Shown: positions 44,034 through 53,366, numbered from the stretch's first letter. The stretch is DNA of 64,000 nucleotides from Gemmatimonadales bacterium (GCA_020344755.1 CP070829.1:327323-391322), one strand, 5' to 3'. The notes: generated from the letters alone by a model not told the origin. Numbers and translations: made by a program.

Positions 44034-44068
44034 CTCCCCGCCGCGCCTCGATGGGCGACGGCGGGGAG
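44034..44068. terminator. Inverted repeat between the barrel gene and the peptidase gene
   Basis: The 10-base perfect arms CTCCCCGCCG (44034-44043) and CGGCGGGGAG (44059-44068) flank a 15-base loop, 15 bases past the stop of the 44083 gene. No T-run follows, so it is a probable but not classical terminator. Confidence 0.45.
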
Positions 44069-44082
44069 TCCGTCGCAAGCCG

Positions 44083-46401
44083 TCAGAGGATCGCGTCGAG
44101 GTAGAGGTCGAGCCTCAGCTGTCGAGACGAGCCGGTGAGGCCATGGGAAAGGTCCAGGCGGATGAGTCCGTCCAGGACGCTCCCGCCGATCCCCACTCCG
44201 TAGAGGATGTCTTCCGTGTCGAACGCCTCGCGGCGGCCTGCCCACCCTGCATCGCCGAACACGCTCACGGTCGCCACGTCGAACCGCCTCGCCACCTCGG
44301 TGCGTGCCCGGGTGAAGGACGAGCCGAAGACGGTGGAGGCGCCATACCCCCGAAGCGAAGATGGGCCTCCCAGGAACCAGTGCCGCTGGAGGGGTGACAC
44401 ACCCCACGTGGTCCCGCCGCCGATCTCCGTACCCAGCCGCCACCGTCCCCCAGCCAGGGGCACGGCAACGCGCAGCGTCGCCGACCCGCGGGCGTAGTCG
44501 CTCTGGTCGGTGGTCCCCGCCTCGCGCCACAGCGCCCCGTGCCCATAGAGGTCGAGTCCCACCTGCGGGAGCAGAGGGTCCGTGCCCCACCACGGAGAGA
44601 GCCGCAATTCTGCGCCCACCTCCTCTACGCGATCCCCGGGGATGTTCGGGCGGAAGATCCCGTCCCCGCTCCAGCTCCGGAAGAGGGCGAAGTCGATCTT
44701 CTTCGAGACCGGATCCTGCCTCTCCACGTAGGCCCGGAAGAAGTGGGAATCCCGGCCGGCCTCCGGCGGCCGCCAGGTCAGGTCGAGGCCGGTGGCCAGG
44801 AAGTACTCCCCGTCATCGCGGCCGAAGAGGAAGGCGTTCAGGGTGTTCCCGAACTCCAGGTACCGGCCCCGGGGGTCGGTGGCCTGCAGCTCCCGGTACG
44901 CACCCACGGCGACCCTTCGCATGACGGTGGACTTCTCCAGCGTCAGGCGCGCCTTGGGTTCCAGGTCCGCGAGACCCATGAAGCCCGAAGCGCTGAAGTT
45001 CCACGGTCCCAGGGGCCCCATGCCCAACCGGGCCTGGAAGCGACCTCCTACGGCGGGGCCCTCTACGCGGTTGTAACGGATCAGATCCGGGCGGTGCCAT
45101 CCCCAGTTGGCCGCCCACGGAATCCCCCGGATCGGGGGAGCCGGGAGATCCGCCAGCGTGGTCACCCACTCCTCCAGGTCCTCGTCCGAGGCGAAGCCCG
45201 GCGCGTCGTCCCAGATCGGGGGCGGCAGGTCCGGACTCGTGGTGATGAGACTCCGATCCTCGGGGACGATGAAGCGGGACTCGCGGCCGGCGGCCACCCG
45301 ATTCGAGCCGGCGAGGGGCTCGTAGCTCACGCCCGAACCGTCCGAGAGGAGCTCTGCAATGAACGCCATGGCCTCCGCACGGCTCTCGAAATGCCGCTCC
45401 GTCAGCGACCCCGGGTCCCCGGCCTGGGCCGCGGCGGCGGCGGCGGCCAGGGCCTGCGCCTCCTCCTCTTCGGTGGTGACGGACTCGATCCGGTACGAGA
45501 TGTCCATGCTGACGGGAAACTTCATGATTCCCGCCGCCGCCTCACCCTCGACGCGCATGGTCCGGGGAAGCCAGATCTCGAAATCCCAGAGGCCGTACTC
45601 GATGGCCACCAGGTTCATGTCGAAGGTCCACGGCTTCAACAGGCCGGGCACGTACTTGAACGAACCCCGCTCCTCCTCTTCCTGGAGCTCCGGAACGTCT
45701 CGCATCGCGTCGAACTGCTGGCTCAACCGGTACACCGCCTGGACCAGGGCTCCGGATTCGGGTTCGATCCAGAGGGCTCCCGTGATCCGGTGCACGTCCG
45801 CCTCCCGGGGGAGGACGTCGAGCTTCACCGTCTGGAGCGTTCGGCCGTCGGGAAGGGCCAGAGTTAGCGTGTCCCCGCTGCGGTAGCGGTAGAGCGAGTC
45901 TGCGCCGGCGGCCAGCGGGTGGGCGAACCAGAAGTCGTCGTCCCGGGGCTCGTACCCCTCCTCACCCTGGTCGGTGATGCCGAAGAGGAGCCGGTCACCG
46001 CCTGGCTCGAAGGGAGCGTCGAACGCCAGGTCGTCCAACCATGTGAGGTTTCCCTCGCGCTCGGCGATCTCTCGCCCCGGGTACTGGGCCCGGGTGCCGA
46101 GGATCTGGAGAAGCGGCTCATACTCCCGGTCCCAGAAAGCCCTCACCGCCGTCTCGTTCCTGTACAGGGTCCGATCCTTCAACGGCGTCCGGATGGCGGC
46201 GGCGATCCGCTGTTGGATCAAGGCGGTGTAGCGCACGATGGACTCGTCGATGGCCTGCCAGTTCTCCCGGGCCACCTCGTGCAGCGATCGGGCCACCGGG
46301 TCCAGGTAGGTATCCGGCGCCTGGGCCCCGAGAGGGCTGCCAAGGGTCGGAGCAAGCGTCGTCAGCAGGGCCGCACAGGCGGCCGTCCGTAGGTCAATCA
46401 T
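44083..46401 (-). CDS. Outer-membrane protein with BamA/ShlB-like C-terminal barrel
   Basis: This 772-residue exported protein has a signal cut near PLGAQ. The N-terminal 330 residues are periplasmic, partly beta-rich (DSLYRYRSGDTLTLALPDGR) with an acidic and alanine-rich linker. From about 480 to the end it is a beta-barrel with FLGGPSSLRGYG, the loop-6 (VRGF-like) signature of the BamA/Omp85/ShlB superfamily, and VFGDAGWAG. No POTRA repeats are obvious. It starts eight bases inside the end of the three-repeat protein gene, so the two are translated together. Confidence 0.82.
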   Translation of the reverse strand: MIDLRTAACAALLTTLAPTLGSPLGAQAPDTYLDPVARSLHEVARENWQAIDESIVRYTALIQQRIAAAIRTPLKDRTLYRNETAVRAFWDREYEPLLQILGTRAQYPGREIAEREGNLTWLDDLAFDAPFEPGGDRLLFGITDQGEEGYEPRDDDFWFAHPLAAGADSLYRYRSGDTLTLALPDGRTLQTVKLDVLPREADVHRITGALWIEPESGALVQAVYRLSQQFDAMRDVPELQEEEERGSFKYVPGLLKPWTFDMNLVAIEYGLWDFEIWLPRTMRVEGEAAAGIMKFPVSMDISYRIESVTTEEEEAQALAAAAAAAQAGDPGSLTERHFESRAEAMAFIAELLSDGSGVSYEPLAGSNRVAAGRESRFIVPEDRSLITTSPDLPPPIWDDAPGFASDEDLEEWVTTLADLPAPPIRGIPWAANWGWHRPDLIRYNRVEGPAVGGRFQARLGMGPLGPWNFSASGFMGLADLEPKARLTLEKSTVMRRVAVGAYRELQATDPRGRYLEFGNTLNAFLFGRDDGEYFLATGLDLTWRPPEAGRDSHFFRAYVERQDPVSKKIDFALFRSWSGDGIFRPNIPGDRVEEVGAELRLSPWWGTDPLLPQVGLDLYGHGALWREAGTTDQSDYARGSATLRVAVPLAGGRWRLGTEIGGGTTWGVSPLQRHWFLGGPSSLRGYGASTVFGSSFTRARTEVARRFDVATVSVFGDAGWAGRREAFDTEDILYGVGIGGSVLDGLIRLDLSHGLTGSSRQLRLDLYLDAIL

Positions 46402-47668
46402 GCTCGAAGCGTACCTCGTCCAACTCGTCCCAGGTCACCAGCACCCACTCCGTTTCCTCCGGGCCGAGGCCCTCCTCGAACCCTTCCGGAGCGATGAAGA
46501 TTCCCTTGTTGTCGTCGCTGACATCGTTGGAGTCCTCCAGGTCGAGGACCCGGCCATCCCGCAGGGTCACCCGCGCACCCCGCGACGAGAGCCGCTCGAT
46601 GCGATCGATCCGACTGAACTCCACGTCGTACTCCACGTCCCGGAACGACCCGTTCAGCATCTCCCAGGACCATCGTTCATCCGCATCCCACAGGATCGCA
46701 CCGCGGATGGACTCCCCGCCCCGGGTGATCACCGTGCCCACCAGGGGTCGACCCCCGTCGAAGGCGTCGTATCCCACCTCCCGGTCGGGCTGGTGGAACC
46801 GGATGGTCTCGAACTCGTCCCACGGGATGTTCACGAGGCCGAGCCCCGGGTCGGAGATCTGCACCCCCCGGTGCCCCCACCCCACGTCGTTGGATCCGTC
46901 CAGGACCATCTCCTCACCATCTTCGAGGGTCACGCGCGCCCCACCCCAGCCCCGCTCGATGGCCGCGATCCGGCGGAAGGGCACCTGCCGGTCCCTGCGC
47001 CCCTCCTCGCCGTCCAGAATATCGCTGGTCAGGATCTCGTCCAGGTCCCACGCAACGTACCCCGTGTACCGGTTGCCCCACCGGTCCTCCGCCGTGCCGT
47101 AGAGCCTCCGCGCCGATGCCGCCGCGACGGCCGGGTGTCCTTCAAAGACGATCCGGTCCAGGTCGCGCCAACCGAGCTCCACGGTGCCTCCCGTGGCATC
47201 CTCTACCACGAGTTCCCTTAGGTCCTCCCCAAGATCCGTGCTCCCTCTGGCGAACTCCACCTCCTGCCCGTTCCTCAGGAGCAGGAGCGCGGCGTCCGGT
47301 CCCGTCACCTTCAACTCCCGGAGTTGCCCGAACCGGATCCCCGCCTCGGCCCAGGACGGAAACTCCGGGTCCGATTCCTCCCACGAGATCCGGAATCCCA
47401 TGAGCTCGACGGTTCGGACTCGACGGACCTCCTCACCTTCCATGGCCCGGATCCAGATCCGGTAGTTGTCCCTGGGAACGGGCTTGGAGCCGTCGAGCAC
47501 GTCCACCCAGCTCCCCTCGTTCCGGTCCCACCGGATGAAGCCTTCGTAGGTGTCGCCCGAGATGGTCTCCACCCGGCCCCAGATCCGGTCTACATCCTGT
47601 GCCGCCACCTCTCCCACGGCCACGGCCAGGGCCATCAAGAGCCCACCTGCCACCCTCCCAGTCGGCAT
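46394..47668 (-). CDS. Exported protein made of three internal repeats
   Basis: This 424-residue protein has a signal cut at VAAQD. Three copies of one module start near residues 29, 189 and 309. Each opens with IWGRV, LYGTA or LVGTV, then a G-x-x-Y/I-x-G strand and a WD-rich turn (IRWDRN, VAWDLD, ILWDAD), then a DG motif. Each closes with a second half ending in a W-D or W-R-D strand and a final hydrophobic-R-F or V-F (LDRIVF, FETIRF, LDEVRF). Copies two and three also share GARVTLxDG and SNDV. It looks like a three-module beta structure. No family is recognised. It overlaps the barrel-protein gene. Confidence 0.72.
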   Translation of the reverse strand: MPTGRVAGGLLMALAVAVGEVAAQDVDRIWGRVETISGDTYEGFIRWDRNEGSWVDVLDGSKPVPRDNYRIWIRAMEGEEVRRVRTVELMGFRISWEESDPEFPSWAEAGIRFGQLRELKVTGPDAALLLLRNGQEVEFARGSTDLGEDLRELVVEDATGGTVELGWRDLDRIVFEGHPAVAAASARRLYGTAEDRWGNRYTGYVAWDLDEILTSDILDGEEGRRDRQVPFRRIAAIERGWGGARVTLEDGEEMVLDGSNDVGWGHRGVQISDPGLGLVNIPWDEFETIRFHQPDREVGYDAFDGGRPLVGTVITRGGESIRGAILWDADERWSWEMLNGSFRDVEYDVEFSRIDRIERLSSRGARVTLRDGRVLDLEDSNDVSDDNKGIFIAPEGFEEGLGPEETEWVLVTWDELDEVRFEHD

Positions 47669-47799
47669 CGTCCTCTCCGGTGCGGTGTCGCAATTCGGAC
47701 AGCATGGGCGGACGGGCCGCCCCCTTTCCCCCGCCCTACGGCGGCCTGACCGAAGGGGTTTCGTCTTGCTTGCGGAGGTTTCGGATTATCTTTACCGCC

Positions 47800-48369
47800 A
47801 TGCCCTCTCCGACTCTCCCCCCGGACTCCTACTGCGCACACGCCCTGGGCCACCCCTTCCACGGGCCGTACCACGACCAGGAGTACGGATTTCCCCTCCA
47901 TGACGACGATGCGCTGTTCGGGCGGCTCATCCTCGAGATCAATCAGGCGGGACTGTCCTGGCTCACCATTCTGAAGAAGAAGGAGAACTTCCACCGGGCG
48001 TTCGACGGGTTCTCCGTGGAACGAGTCGCCGGATACGGACCCCGGGACCGGGACCGGCTCCTGTCGGATCCGGGGATCGTGCGGAATCGTTTGAAGGTTG
48101 ACGCCGTCATCCACAACGCACGGGTCATCCGGGACATGCAGGCGGACTTCGGGAGCTTCGGCGGGTGGCTGGACGCGCACCATCCGCGGGACCGGGCCGA
48201 ATGGGTCGGCCTCTTCCGGAAGACCTTCCGCTTCACCGGCGGGGAAATCACCGGTGAGTTCCTCGTGAGCACCGGGTACCTGGCCGGCGCCCACCACCCC
48301 GGGTGTCCCATCTACCCCCGCGTCCGTCAGGCGCGGCCACCCTGGACCCGGACACACCCCCCCGCATGA
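47800..48369 (+). CDS. tag: DNA-3-methyladenine glycosylase I
   Basis: Tag removes 3-methyladenine from alkylated DNA. The 189-residue product has the family motifs: YHDQEYGFPLHDDDALFGRLILE, INQAGLSWLTILKKKENFHRAF and the C-terminal HHPGCPIY. All four zinc ligands are present (an N-terminal cysteine in SYCAH, the histidine of YHD, and H and C of HHPGC). The ATG at 47800 places the first cysteine at residue 12. Its stop overlaps the hydrolase start (ATGA). Confidence 0.94.
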   Translation: MPSPTLPPDSYCAHALGHPFHGPYHDQEYGFPLHDDDALFGRLILEINQAGLSWLTILKKKENFHRAFDGFSVERVAGYGPRDRDRLLSDPGIVRNRLKVDAVIHNARVIRDMQADFGSFGGWLDAHHPRDRAEWVGLFRKTFRFTGGEITGEFLVSTGYLAGAHHPGCPIYPRVRQARPPWTRTHPPA

Positions 48370-49403
48370 AACCCAACGGCGTCGCCCTTCCCCCTGGCGC
48401 GTTTCCCCCACCCTTCGTGGCGCCCCGATGGGGCACGAATCCCCACATCCAGACGCTGGCCGGAAAGTTCCTCCGCCCGGGACCGGCGCTCGCCGTCACG
48501 CGGGAGCGCTGGGACACTCCCGATGGCGACTTCGTGGACCTCGACTTCCTCCCGGACCAGGGAGGTCCCGTGGTCCTCGTCCTCCACGGCCTGGAGGGCC
48601 ACACCCGACGCGCCTACGTCTTGAACAGCTTCCGGGCGCTGACGAGAAAGGGAATGGTCCCGGTGGGCCTCAACTTCCGCTCCTGCTCCGGAGAGCCGAA
48701 CCGCCGCGCGCGAGCCTACCACTCCGGTGAGACCGGTGACCTGGGATTCTGCCTCGAGCGGATCGCGCGGCGCTTCCCGGGACGTCCCCTTGGGGTGGTG
48801 GGGTTCTCCCTGGGAGGGAACGTCCTCCTCAAGTACCTGGGCGAACGGGGCACCGGCCCCGCCCCCTCCGAGGTGCCGGGACCACTTCCCGACGCCGCGG
48901 TGGCGGTGTCCGTCCCCTACGACCTGGCGGCCGGCGCGGACCTCCTGGCCCGGACGACCATGGGTCAGGTGTACAACCGGTACTTCCTGAAGTCCCTGCT
49001 CCGGAAGGCTAGGGACAAGGCACACCTCCTGGCGGACCACGTGAACCTGGAGGCGCTCCGCAAGGCCCGCACCCTCCGGGAATTCGACGACCTCCTCACC
49101 GCGCCCGTCCACGGGTTCCGCGACGCCGACCACTACTACGCCGAGAGCAGCAGCATGCTGTTCCTGGAGCACATCCGGACCCCTACCCTCCTGCTCCATT
49201 CCGTGGACGACCCCTTTCTGCCCCCGGAGTGCATCCCCCTGGACACCATGGCTGCCAACCCCGCCCTCCACCCCGTGGTCACCGACCGCGGCGGGCACGT
49301 CGGCTTCGTGGGGGGAGGAATCCGGCGCCCGTCCTTCTGGGCGGAGAGTTCCCTTTCCGGCTTCCTCGAGGCGGTCCTCGCCGGGAAGGGCGCGGATCGG
49401 TAA
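48366..49403 (+). CDS. YheT-family alpha/beta hydrolase
   Basis: This 345-residue hydrolase has the N-terminal family signature WGTNPHIQTLAGKF, oxyanion strand VVLVLHGLEGHTRRAY, nucleophile GFSLGGNVLLKYLGE, acid VDDPFLPP and histidine RGGHVGFVGG. The YheT group is a cytoplasmic esterase of uncertain substrate. The ATG at 48366 overlaps the tag stop, so it is co-translated with tag. The longer frame beginning at 48303 is run-through over tag. Confidence 0.9.
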   Translation: MKPNGVALPPGAFPPPFVAPRWGTNPHIQTLAGKFLRPGPALAVTRERWDTPDGDFVDLDFLPDQGGPVVLVLHGLEGHTRRAYVLNSFRALTRKGMVPVGLNFRSCSGEPNRRARAYHSGETGDLGFCLERIARRFPGRPLGVVGFSLGGNVLLKYLGERGTGPAPSEVPGPLPDAAVAVSVPYDLAAGADLLARTTMGQVYNRYFLKSLLRKARDKAHLLADHVNLEALRKARTLREFDDLLTAPVHGFRDADHYYAESSSMLFLEHIRTPTLLLHSVDDPFLPPECIPLDTMAANPALHPVVTDRGGHVGFVGGGIRRPSFWAESSLSGFLEAVLAGKGADR

Positions 49404-49481
49404 CTTGGCGCGATTCCGGCGTGGGGCCGATGGTCTCGGCTTCACCCCCCTTCCACGCCCATTCTCCACGGAGACAGCGCG

Positions 49482-51032
49482 TTGAGCACCCAGCACGACA
49501 ACAGCTTCTTCGGGCACCCCCGGGGGCTGTCGACCCTTTTCTTCACCGAGATGTGGGAGCGCTTCTCCTACTATGGAATGCGCGCGCTCCTGATTCTCTT
49601 CATGACGGCGGAAACGACCAACGTCGTCACCGACGCCGCTGGAAACCCGCTCCGGGACAATCCGGGGATGGGGCTCGAAGTGGGCACCGCCGCCGCCATC
49701 TACGGGTTGTACACCTCTCTGGTCTACATCCTCGCGCTTCCGGGAGGGTGGGTCGCCGACAACCTCTGGGGCCAGCGCAAGGCGGTGTGGGTCGGAGGAT
49801 GGATCATCGCCCTGGGACACTTCACCATGGCGGCGCCCACGCTGACCATGGGCGCGGTCCAAGGAGCCTCGGCCGACTTCACCTTCTTCCTGGGCCTGGT
49901 CTTCATCATCCTGGGGACCGGGCTGCTCAAGCCCAACGTGAGCACGGTGGTGGGGGAGCTCTATCCCGAGGGCGGGGCCCGTCGGGACGCCGGGTTCTCC
50001 ATCTTCTACATGGGGATCAACATCGGCGCCTTCCTGGGCCCCATCGTCACCGGCTGGTTGGGTGAGGACCACAACTGGCACTGGGGCTTCGGCGCCGCCG
50101 GTGTGGGAATGGTGCTGGGGCTGATCCAGTACCGGATGGGGGCCGACTACCTGGGAGACGCGGGCCACCTCAAGACCGGAGAGACGCCCGAGCAGGTCGC
50201 TCGCCGGTCCCGGACCTTTTTCGGCGTCTTCTTCGCGGCCTTGGCGGCCATCGTGGCCTTCGGCTACCTGGTCTCCAACGGCACCATTCCCCTGACGCTC
50301 ACCCAGATCGCGTCCTATCTGGGAAGCGCGGTGCTGATCCTGGTTGCGCTGTATTTCGTCTATCTCTGGACGGCAGGGGGGCACACCCCGGAGGAGAACA
50401 AACGCCTGGGTGTGATCTTCTGGCTGTTCCTCTTGATCGCCGTCTTCTGGTCCGGATTCGAGCAGGCCGGGACGTCGCTGAATCTCTTCGCCCAGGACCT
50501 CACGAACCGGGTCGTTTTCGGGTGGGAAGCCCCGGCGTCCTGGCTCCAGTCCGTGAACCCGATCTTCATCATCATCCTGGCTCCCGTCTTCGGCCAGCTG
50601 TGGGTCTGGCTGGAGCGGCGCCAGGTGAACCCGTCGATCCCCATGAAGGCCGGCCTGGGACTGGTGGGCCTGGGGATGGGCTTCTTCGTCCTCTCCTGGG
50701 GTGCCGCCAACGCCACCCCGGACAACCTGGTCTCCCCCGCCTGGCTGGTCGTGACGTACTTCCTCCACACCGCCGGCGAGCTCACCATCTCTCCGGTGGG
50801 GCTCAGCGCCATCACGAAGCTTTCCCCGGAGCGCCGGGTCGGTCAGATGATGGGGATCTGGTTCGTGGGGGCGGCGCTGGGGAACCTCATCGCCGGTCTC
50901 GTGGCGGGCCAGCTCGAAAGCCTGGCACCCTTCGCGCTCTTCCGGACCGTGGCCATGATCACGGGCGGTGTGGGCCTCTTCGCCATGCTTGCGGCACCCG
51001 GCGTCCGGCGGCTCATGGGAGGCGTGAAGTAG
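49482..51032 (+). CDS. POT-family proton-coupled oligopeptide transporter
   Basis: This 516-residue peptide importer is of the PTR2/POT type. The ExxERFxYYG motif is present from residue 23 (E23, E26, R27, F28, Y30, Y31, G32), coupling proton and peptide. It also has GGWVADNLWGQRKAV, FIILGTGLLKPN, FSIFYMGINIGAF and ELTISPVGLSAITKLSP in the last third. About 14 helices by eye. It starts with TTG; GGAG lies about eight bases upstream and no nearby ATG fits the motif spacing. Confidence 0.95.
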   Translation: MSTQHDNSFFGHPRGLSTLFFTEMWERFSYYGMRALLILFMTAETTNVVTDAAGNPLRDNPGMGLEVGTAAAIYGLYTSLVYILALPGGWVADNLWGQRKAVWVGGWIIALGHFTMAAPTLTMGAVQGASADFTFFLGLVFIILGTGLLKPNVSTVVGELYPEGGARRDAGFSIFYMGINIGAFLGPIVTGWLGEDHNWHWGFGAAGVGMVLGLIQYRMGADYLGDAGHLKTGETPEQVARRSRTFFGVFFAALAAIVAFGYLVSNGTIPLTLTQIASYLGSAVLILVALYFVYLWTAGGHTPEENKRLGVIFWLFLLIAVFWSGFEQAGTSLNLFAQDLTNRVVFGWEAPASWLQSVNPIFIIILAPVFGQLWVWLERRQVNPSIPMKAGLGLVGLGMGFFVLSWGAANATPDNLVSPAWLVVTYFLHTAGELTISPVGLSAITKLSPERRVGQMMGIWFVGAALGNLIAGLVAGQLESLAPFALFRTVAMITGGVGLFAMLAAPGVRRLMGGVK

Positions 51033-51126
51033 CGCGCGTCACCGGGCCCGGTAGCGTGACGGCTCCGAGACCCTGGATGCTTGACCTCCGGGCCCGGTTC
51101 TCCCTAGCCTTCTCCACGTTCGTGGG

Positions 51127-51180
51127 GTCGTCCTCTCGACGACGCCCGCGGACACGGTAATCGGACGGCCTGGACCGTCC
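51127..51180 (+). promoter_or_regulatory. Two hairpins in the cspA leader
   Basis: GTCGTC/GACGAC (51127-51132, 51138-51143) and GGACGG/CCGTCC (51163-51168, 51175-51180) form two six-pair stems ahead of the cold-shock gene. A structured leader is known for cold-shock mRNAs. Here the role is inference. Confidence 0.4.
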
Positions 51181-51212
51181 CGCGTTCAGTTTCACTTGAT
51201 GGAGCAGGTAAG

Positions 51213-51419
51213 ATGCGGACCACCGGAACGGTGAAGTGGTTCAACGACTCGAAGGGCTTCGGGTTCATCGCCCCCGAAGACGGTTCTCGGGATTGCTTCG
51301 TGCATTTCTCGGCCATCCAGGGTGATGGGTTCAGAACCCTGGCGGAGGGCGACAGGGTCGAGTTCGACATCGTGGACGGAGCCAAGGGGCCCTCGGCGGA
51401 GAACGTGGTCCGGGTCTGA
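51213..51419 (+). CDS. Cold shock protein, CspA family
   Basis: This 68-residue single-domain RNA chaperone melts secondary structure in RNA. RNP1 KGFGFI at residues 14-19 and RNP2 VHFSAI at 30-35 are canonical, as is [13 protein letters not shown]. Length is standard. A GGAG site lies about nine bases before the ATG. It has its own structured leader and a strong terminator, so it is a monocistronic unit. Confidence 0.96.
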   Translation: MRTTGTVKWFNDSKGFGFIAPEDGSRDCFVHFSAIQGDGFRTLAEGDRVEFDIVDGAKGPSAENVVRV

Positions 51420-51444
51420 CACCGAGACTGCCGAGCACGAAAGA

Positions 51445-51480
51445 GCGCCGCTCCGGGTCACCCCCGGGGCGGCGCTTCTT
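51445..51480 (+). terminator. Rho-independent terminator of the cspA gene
   Basis: A 13-pair GC-rich stem (51445-51457 with 51463-51475, one G-U pair) and a 5-base loop are followed by TTCTT. Best terminator in the window, 26 bases past the stop. Confidence 0.8.
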
Positions 51481-51572
51481 CGTGTGGTCCAGCGTCCCTG
51501 CCGGTGCCCCTGACCGGCCGGTCCCTCAGGCACCCGGACGATCGACACCCCCGTGTCGGCGGGCGCTCGCCG

Positions 51573-52067
51573 TCAGAAGAAGACCGCGCCGTGCCAGCTC
51601 TCCCGGGCCGGGACCTCCAGCCGCCCCGCCCGAAATGCGCCCAGGTCGGTGAGGGTGCTGTCGAAGACCGGAGTCTCCGGGGTCACGCTCCCCGCCTGAC
51701 CGGCCGCCCTGAACTCCTTCCGGGAGAGGCGGTGCACCTCGCCGGCCGAATCCCGGTAGTAGACCGGCCCGTGGTCCACGATGCGCTGCCCCAGCGACCC
51801 CTCCAGCTCCTTCAGCACCCGGACCATGCTGTCGATGGAGCATCCCGAGGGGGGGACGGAGGCCTGGTCCACGGCCACCAGGAGAAACCGGTCCTCCTCC
51901 CAGCTGTACCCGGCGGTCAGGGGCGCGCCGTGCGCCGCCCACCCGTGCAGGAAGTCCTCCACGGTCCGCAGGAGGGTGTCCACCTGACCGGGCTCCAAGG
52001 GATCGGGCACGGGAAAGACCCAGAGCCGAGAGTCGTCCGGGAGGGCGTCGAAGGGCACGCGAGGCAT
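51573..52067 (-). CDS. Conserved protein often mislabelled 'ABC transporter ATPase'
   Basis: This 164-residue soluble protein has VPFDALPDDSRLWVFP at the N-terminus, GYSWEEDRFLLVAVDQ, SGCSIDSMVRVLKELE in the middle and VPARESWHG near the C-terminus. I recognise this pattern from Bacteroidota proteins commonly annotated as ABC ATPases, yet no Walker A, signature or Walker B motif exists. The invariant GCSID and ESWH suggest an active or binding site. It follows the AI-2E-type permease by four bases and is probably in its operon. Confidence 0.8.
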   Translation of the reverse strand: MPRVPFDALPDDSRLWVFPVPDPLEPGQVDTLLRTVEDFLHGWAAHGAPLTAGYSWEEDRFLLVAVDQASVPPSGCSIDSMVRVLKELEGSLGQRIVDHGPVYYRDSAGEVHRLSRKEFRAAGQAGSVTPETPVFDSTLTDLGAFRAGRLEVPARESWHGAVFF

Positions 52068-52071
52068 CGTG

Positions 52072-53289
52072 TCAGATCCGGTCCGCTTCCGTGAGGGGCC
52101 GCACCTCGCCCCGGGACATGCCCGCCACTCCTCCGGTGGGTGGTGGGGGCTCAGGCTCCCGTTCCGGGGGAATCACTCCCACCCCGTCGTCCGTGAGGGG
52201 CAGGATGTCTCCCAGCTCCGAGGTCGGGGCGCGCTTGTCCAGGAGCACCGCCACCCAGCGAAGGTCCTGGGTGTTCTCCAGGAAGATCTTCACCACCATG
52301 GTCAGGGGCACCGAGAGGAGGGCTCCCACCGGCCCCCAGGTCCAGCCCCAGAAGACGAGGGACAGGACCACCACCAGGGTGGAAAGCCCCAGCCGCCGGC
52401 CCATCAGGTTGGGCTCCAGGATGGAGCCGAAGATGGTGTTGATGACGAAATATCCGAAGGCCACCACAAGGGCGTGACCCAGGGTGCCGACGATGATGAG
52501 GCTGAGTGCGATCCCGGGGATCGACGCGATGATCGATCCCACGGTGGGGATGTAGTTCAGGAAGAACCCGATGAGGCCCAGAAGGACGGGGAAGTCCAGG
52601 CCCATGAACCACGCCCAGCCCCCGATGGCCAGCCCCGTCATGAGGCTGATGACGGTCTTGATGCCCAGGTATTCCTGGATCTCCCGGATGACCTTCTGGA
52701 CCCTCTCCTCACCCCGGATCGAGTCCCCGAAGATCGCCTCCAGCTTCCCCGGGAGGACCGTCATCTCCGCGAGGATGAAGGCCATGATCAGGACCACGAT
52801 GAACGCCTGAGCCAGCAGCGAGGCCCCCAGTTGCGCCGTTCCTCCCAAAAAGTCCAGGAACCGCTCCGGCCCCACCAGGTTCAGGGGCAGGAATTCCCGG
52901 ATCCATCCCTCGCCGAAGAGCTGGACACCGAAGTCGCCGAGGGTCTCGTCCAGGCTCGCGACCCAGGCCGCCTGGATCTCCTCGAGACGAAAGAGATAGC
53001 GCTGGCCCACGGATCGGAGTTCCGTGAGGGCGCGGGTCGCTCCGAGGATCAGGAGCGAGGCCAGTCCCACCACCAGGAGCACGGCCAGACCGATGGCGGC
53101 CCCGTCGGGGACCCTCCGGGCCCTCAGGAGCGAGACCAGCGGAAAGGTCAGGACCGCCAGGAAGAGGGCCAGGGCCGCAGGGAGGAGCACGGGAGCGGCG
53201 AACTGAAGGCCCCAGACCACCACGACCCCCGTTGCCAGGATCCACAGGAAGCGCGCTCCGGCAAATCGCTCGCTGCGGTCGTAGATCAT
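52072..53289 (-). CDS. AI-2E/PerM-family membrane permease
   Basis: This is a 405-residue membrane protein of the AI-2E transporter (PerM/YhhT) superfamily. Hydrophobic segments lie near the N-terminus (three within the first 95 residues) and a cluster of about five in the second half. Landmarks are GLAIGGWAWFMGLDFPVLLGLIGFFLNYIPTVGS and the C-terminal NLMGRRLGLSTLVVVLSLVFWGW, the family hallmark. Members export quorum signals or act as Na+/H+ antiporters. The ATG at 53289 is the first start that keeps the anchor helix at the N-terminus; upstream codons lie over the divergent gene. No clear Shine-Dalgarno. Confidence 0.9.
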   Translation of the reverse strand: MIYDRSERFAGARFLWILATGVVVVWGLQFAAPVLLPAALALFLAVLTFPLVSLLRARRVPDGAAIGLAVLLVVGLASLLILGATRALTELRSVGQRYLFRLEEIQAAWVASLDETLGDFGVQLFGEGWIREFLPLNLVGPERFLDFLGGTAQLGASLLAQAFIVVLIMAFILAEMTVLPGKLEAIFGDSIRGEERVQKVIREIQEYLGIKTVISLMTGLAIGGWAWFMGLDFPVLLGLIGFFLNYIPTVGSIIASIPGIALSLIIVGTLGHALVVAFGYFVINTIFGSILEPNLMGRRLGLSTLVVVLSLVFWGWTWGPVGALLSVPLTMVVKIFLENTQDLRWVAVLLDKRAPTSELGDILPLTDDGVGVIPPEREPEPPPPTGGVAGMSRGEVRPLTEADRI

Positions 53290-53366
53290 GGCGGGGGGAG
53301 GTGTTGCGGGACAGGTTGACCAATGGTAGGACAATCCAGGGTACCTGACCATACTCCCGCCGTACC

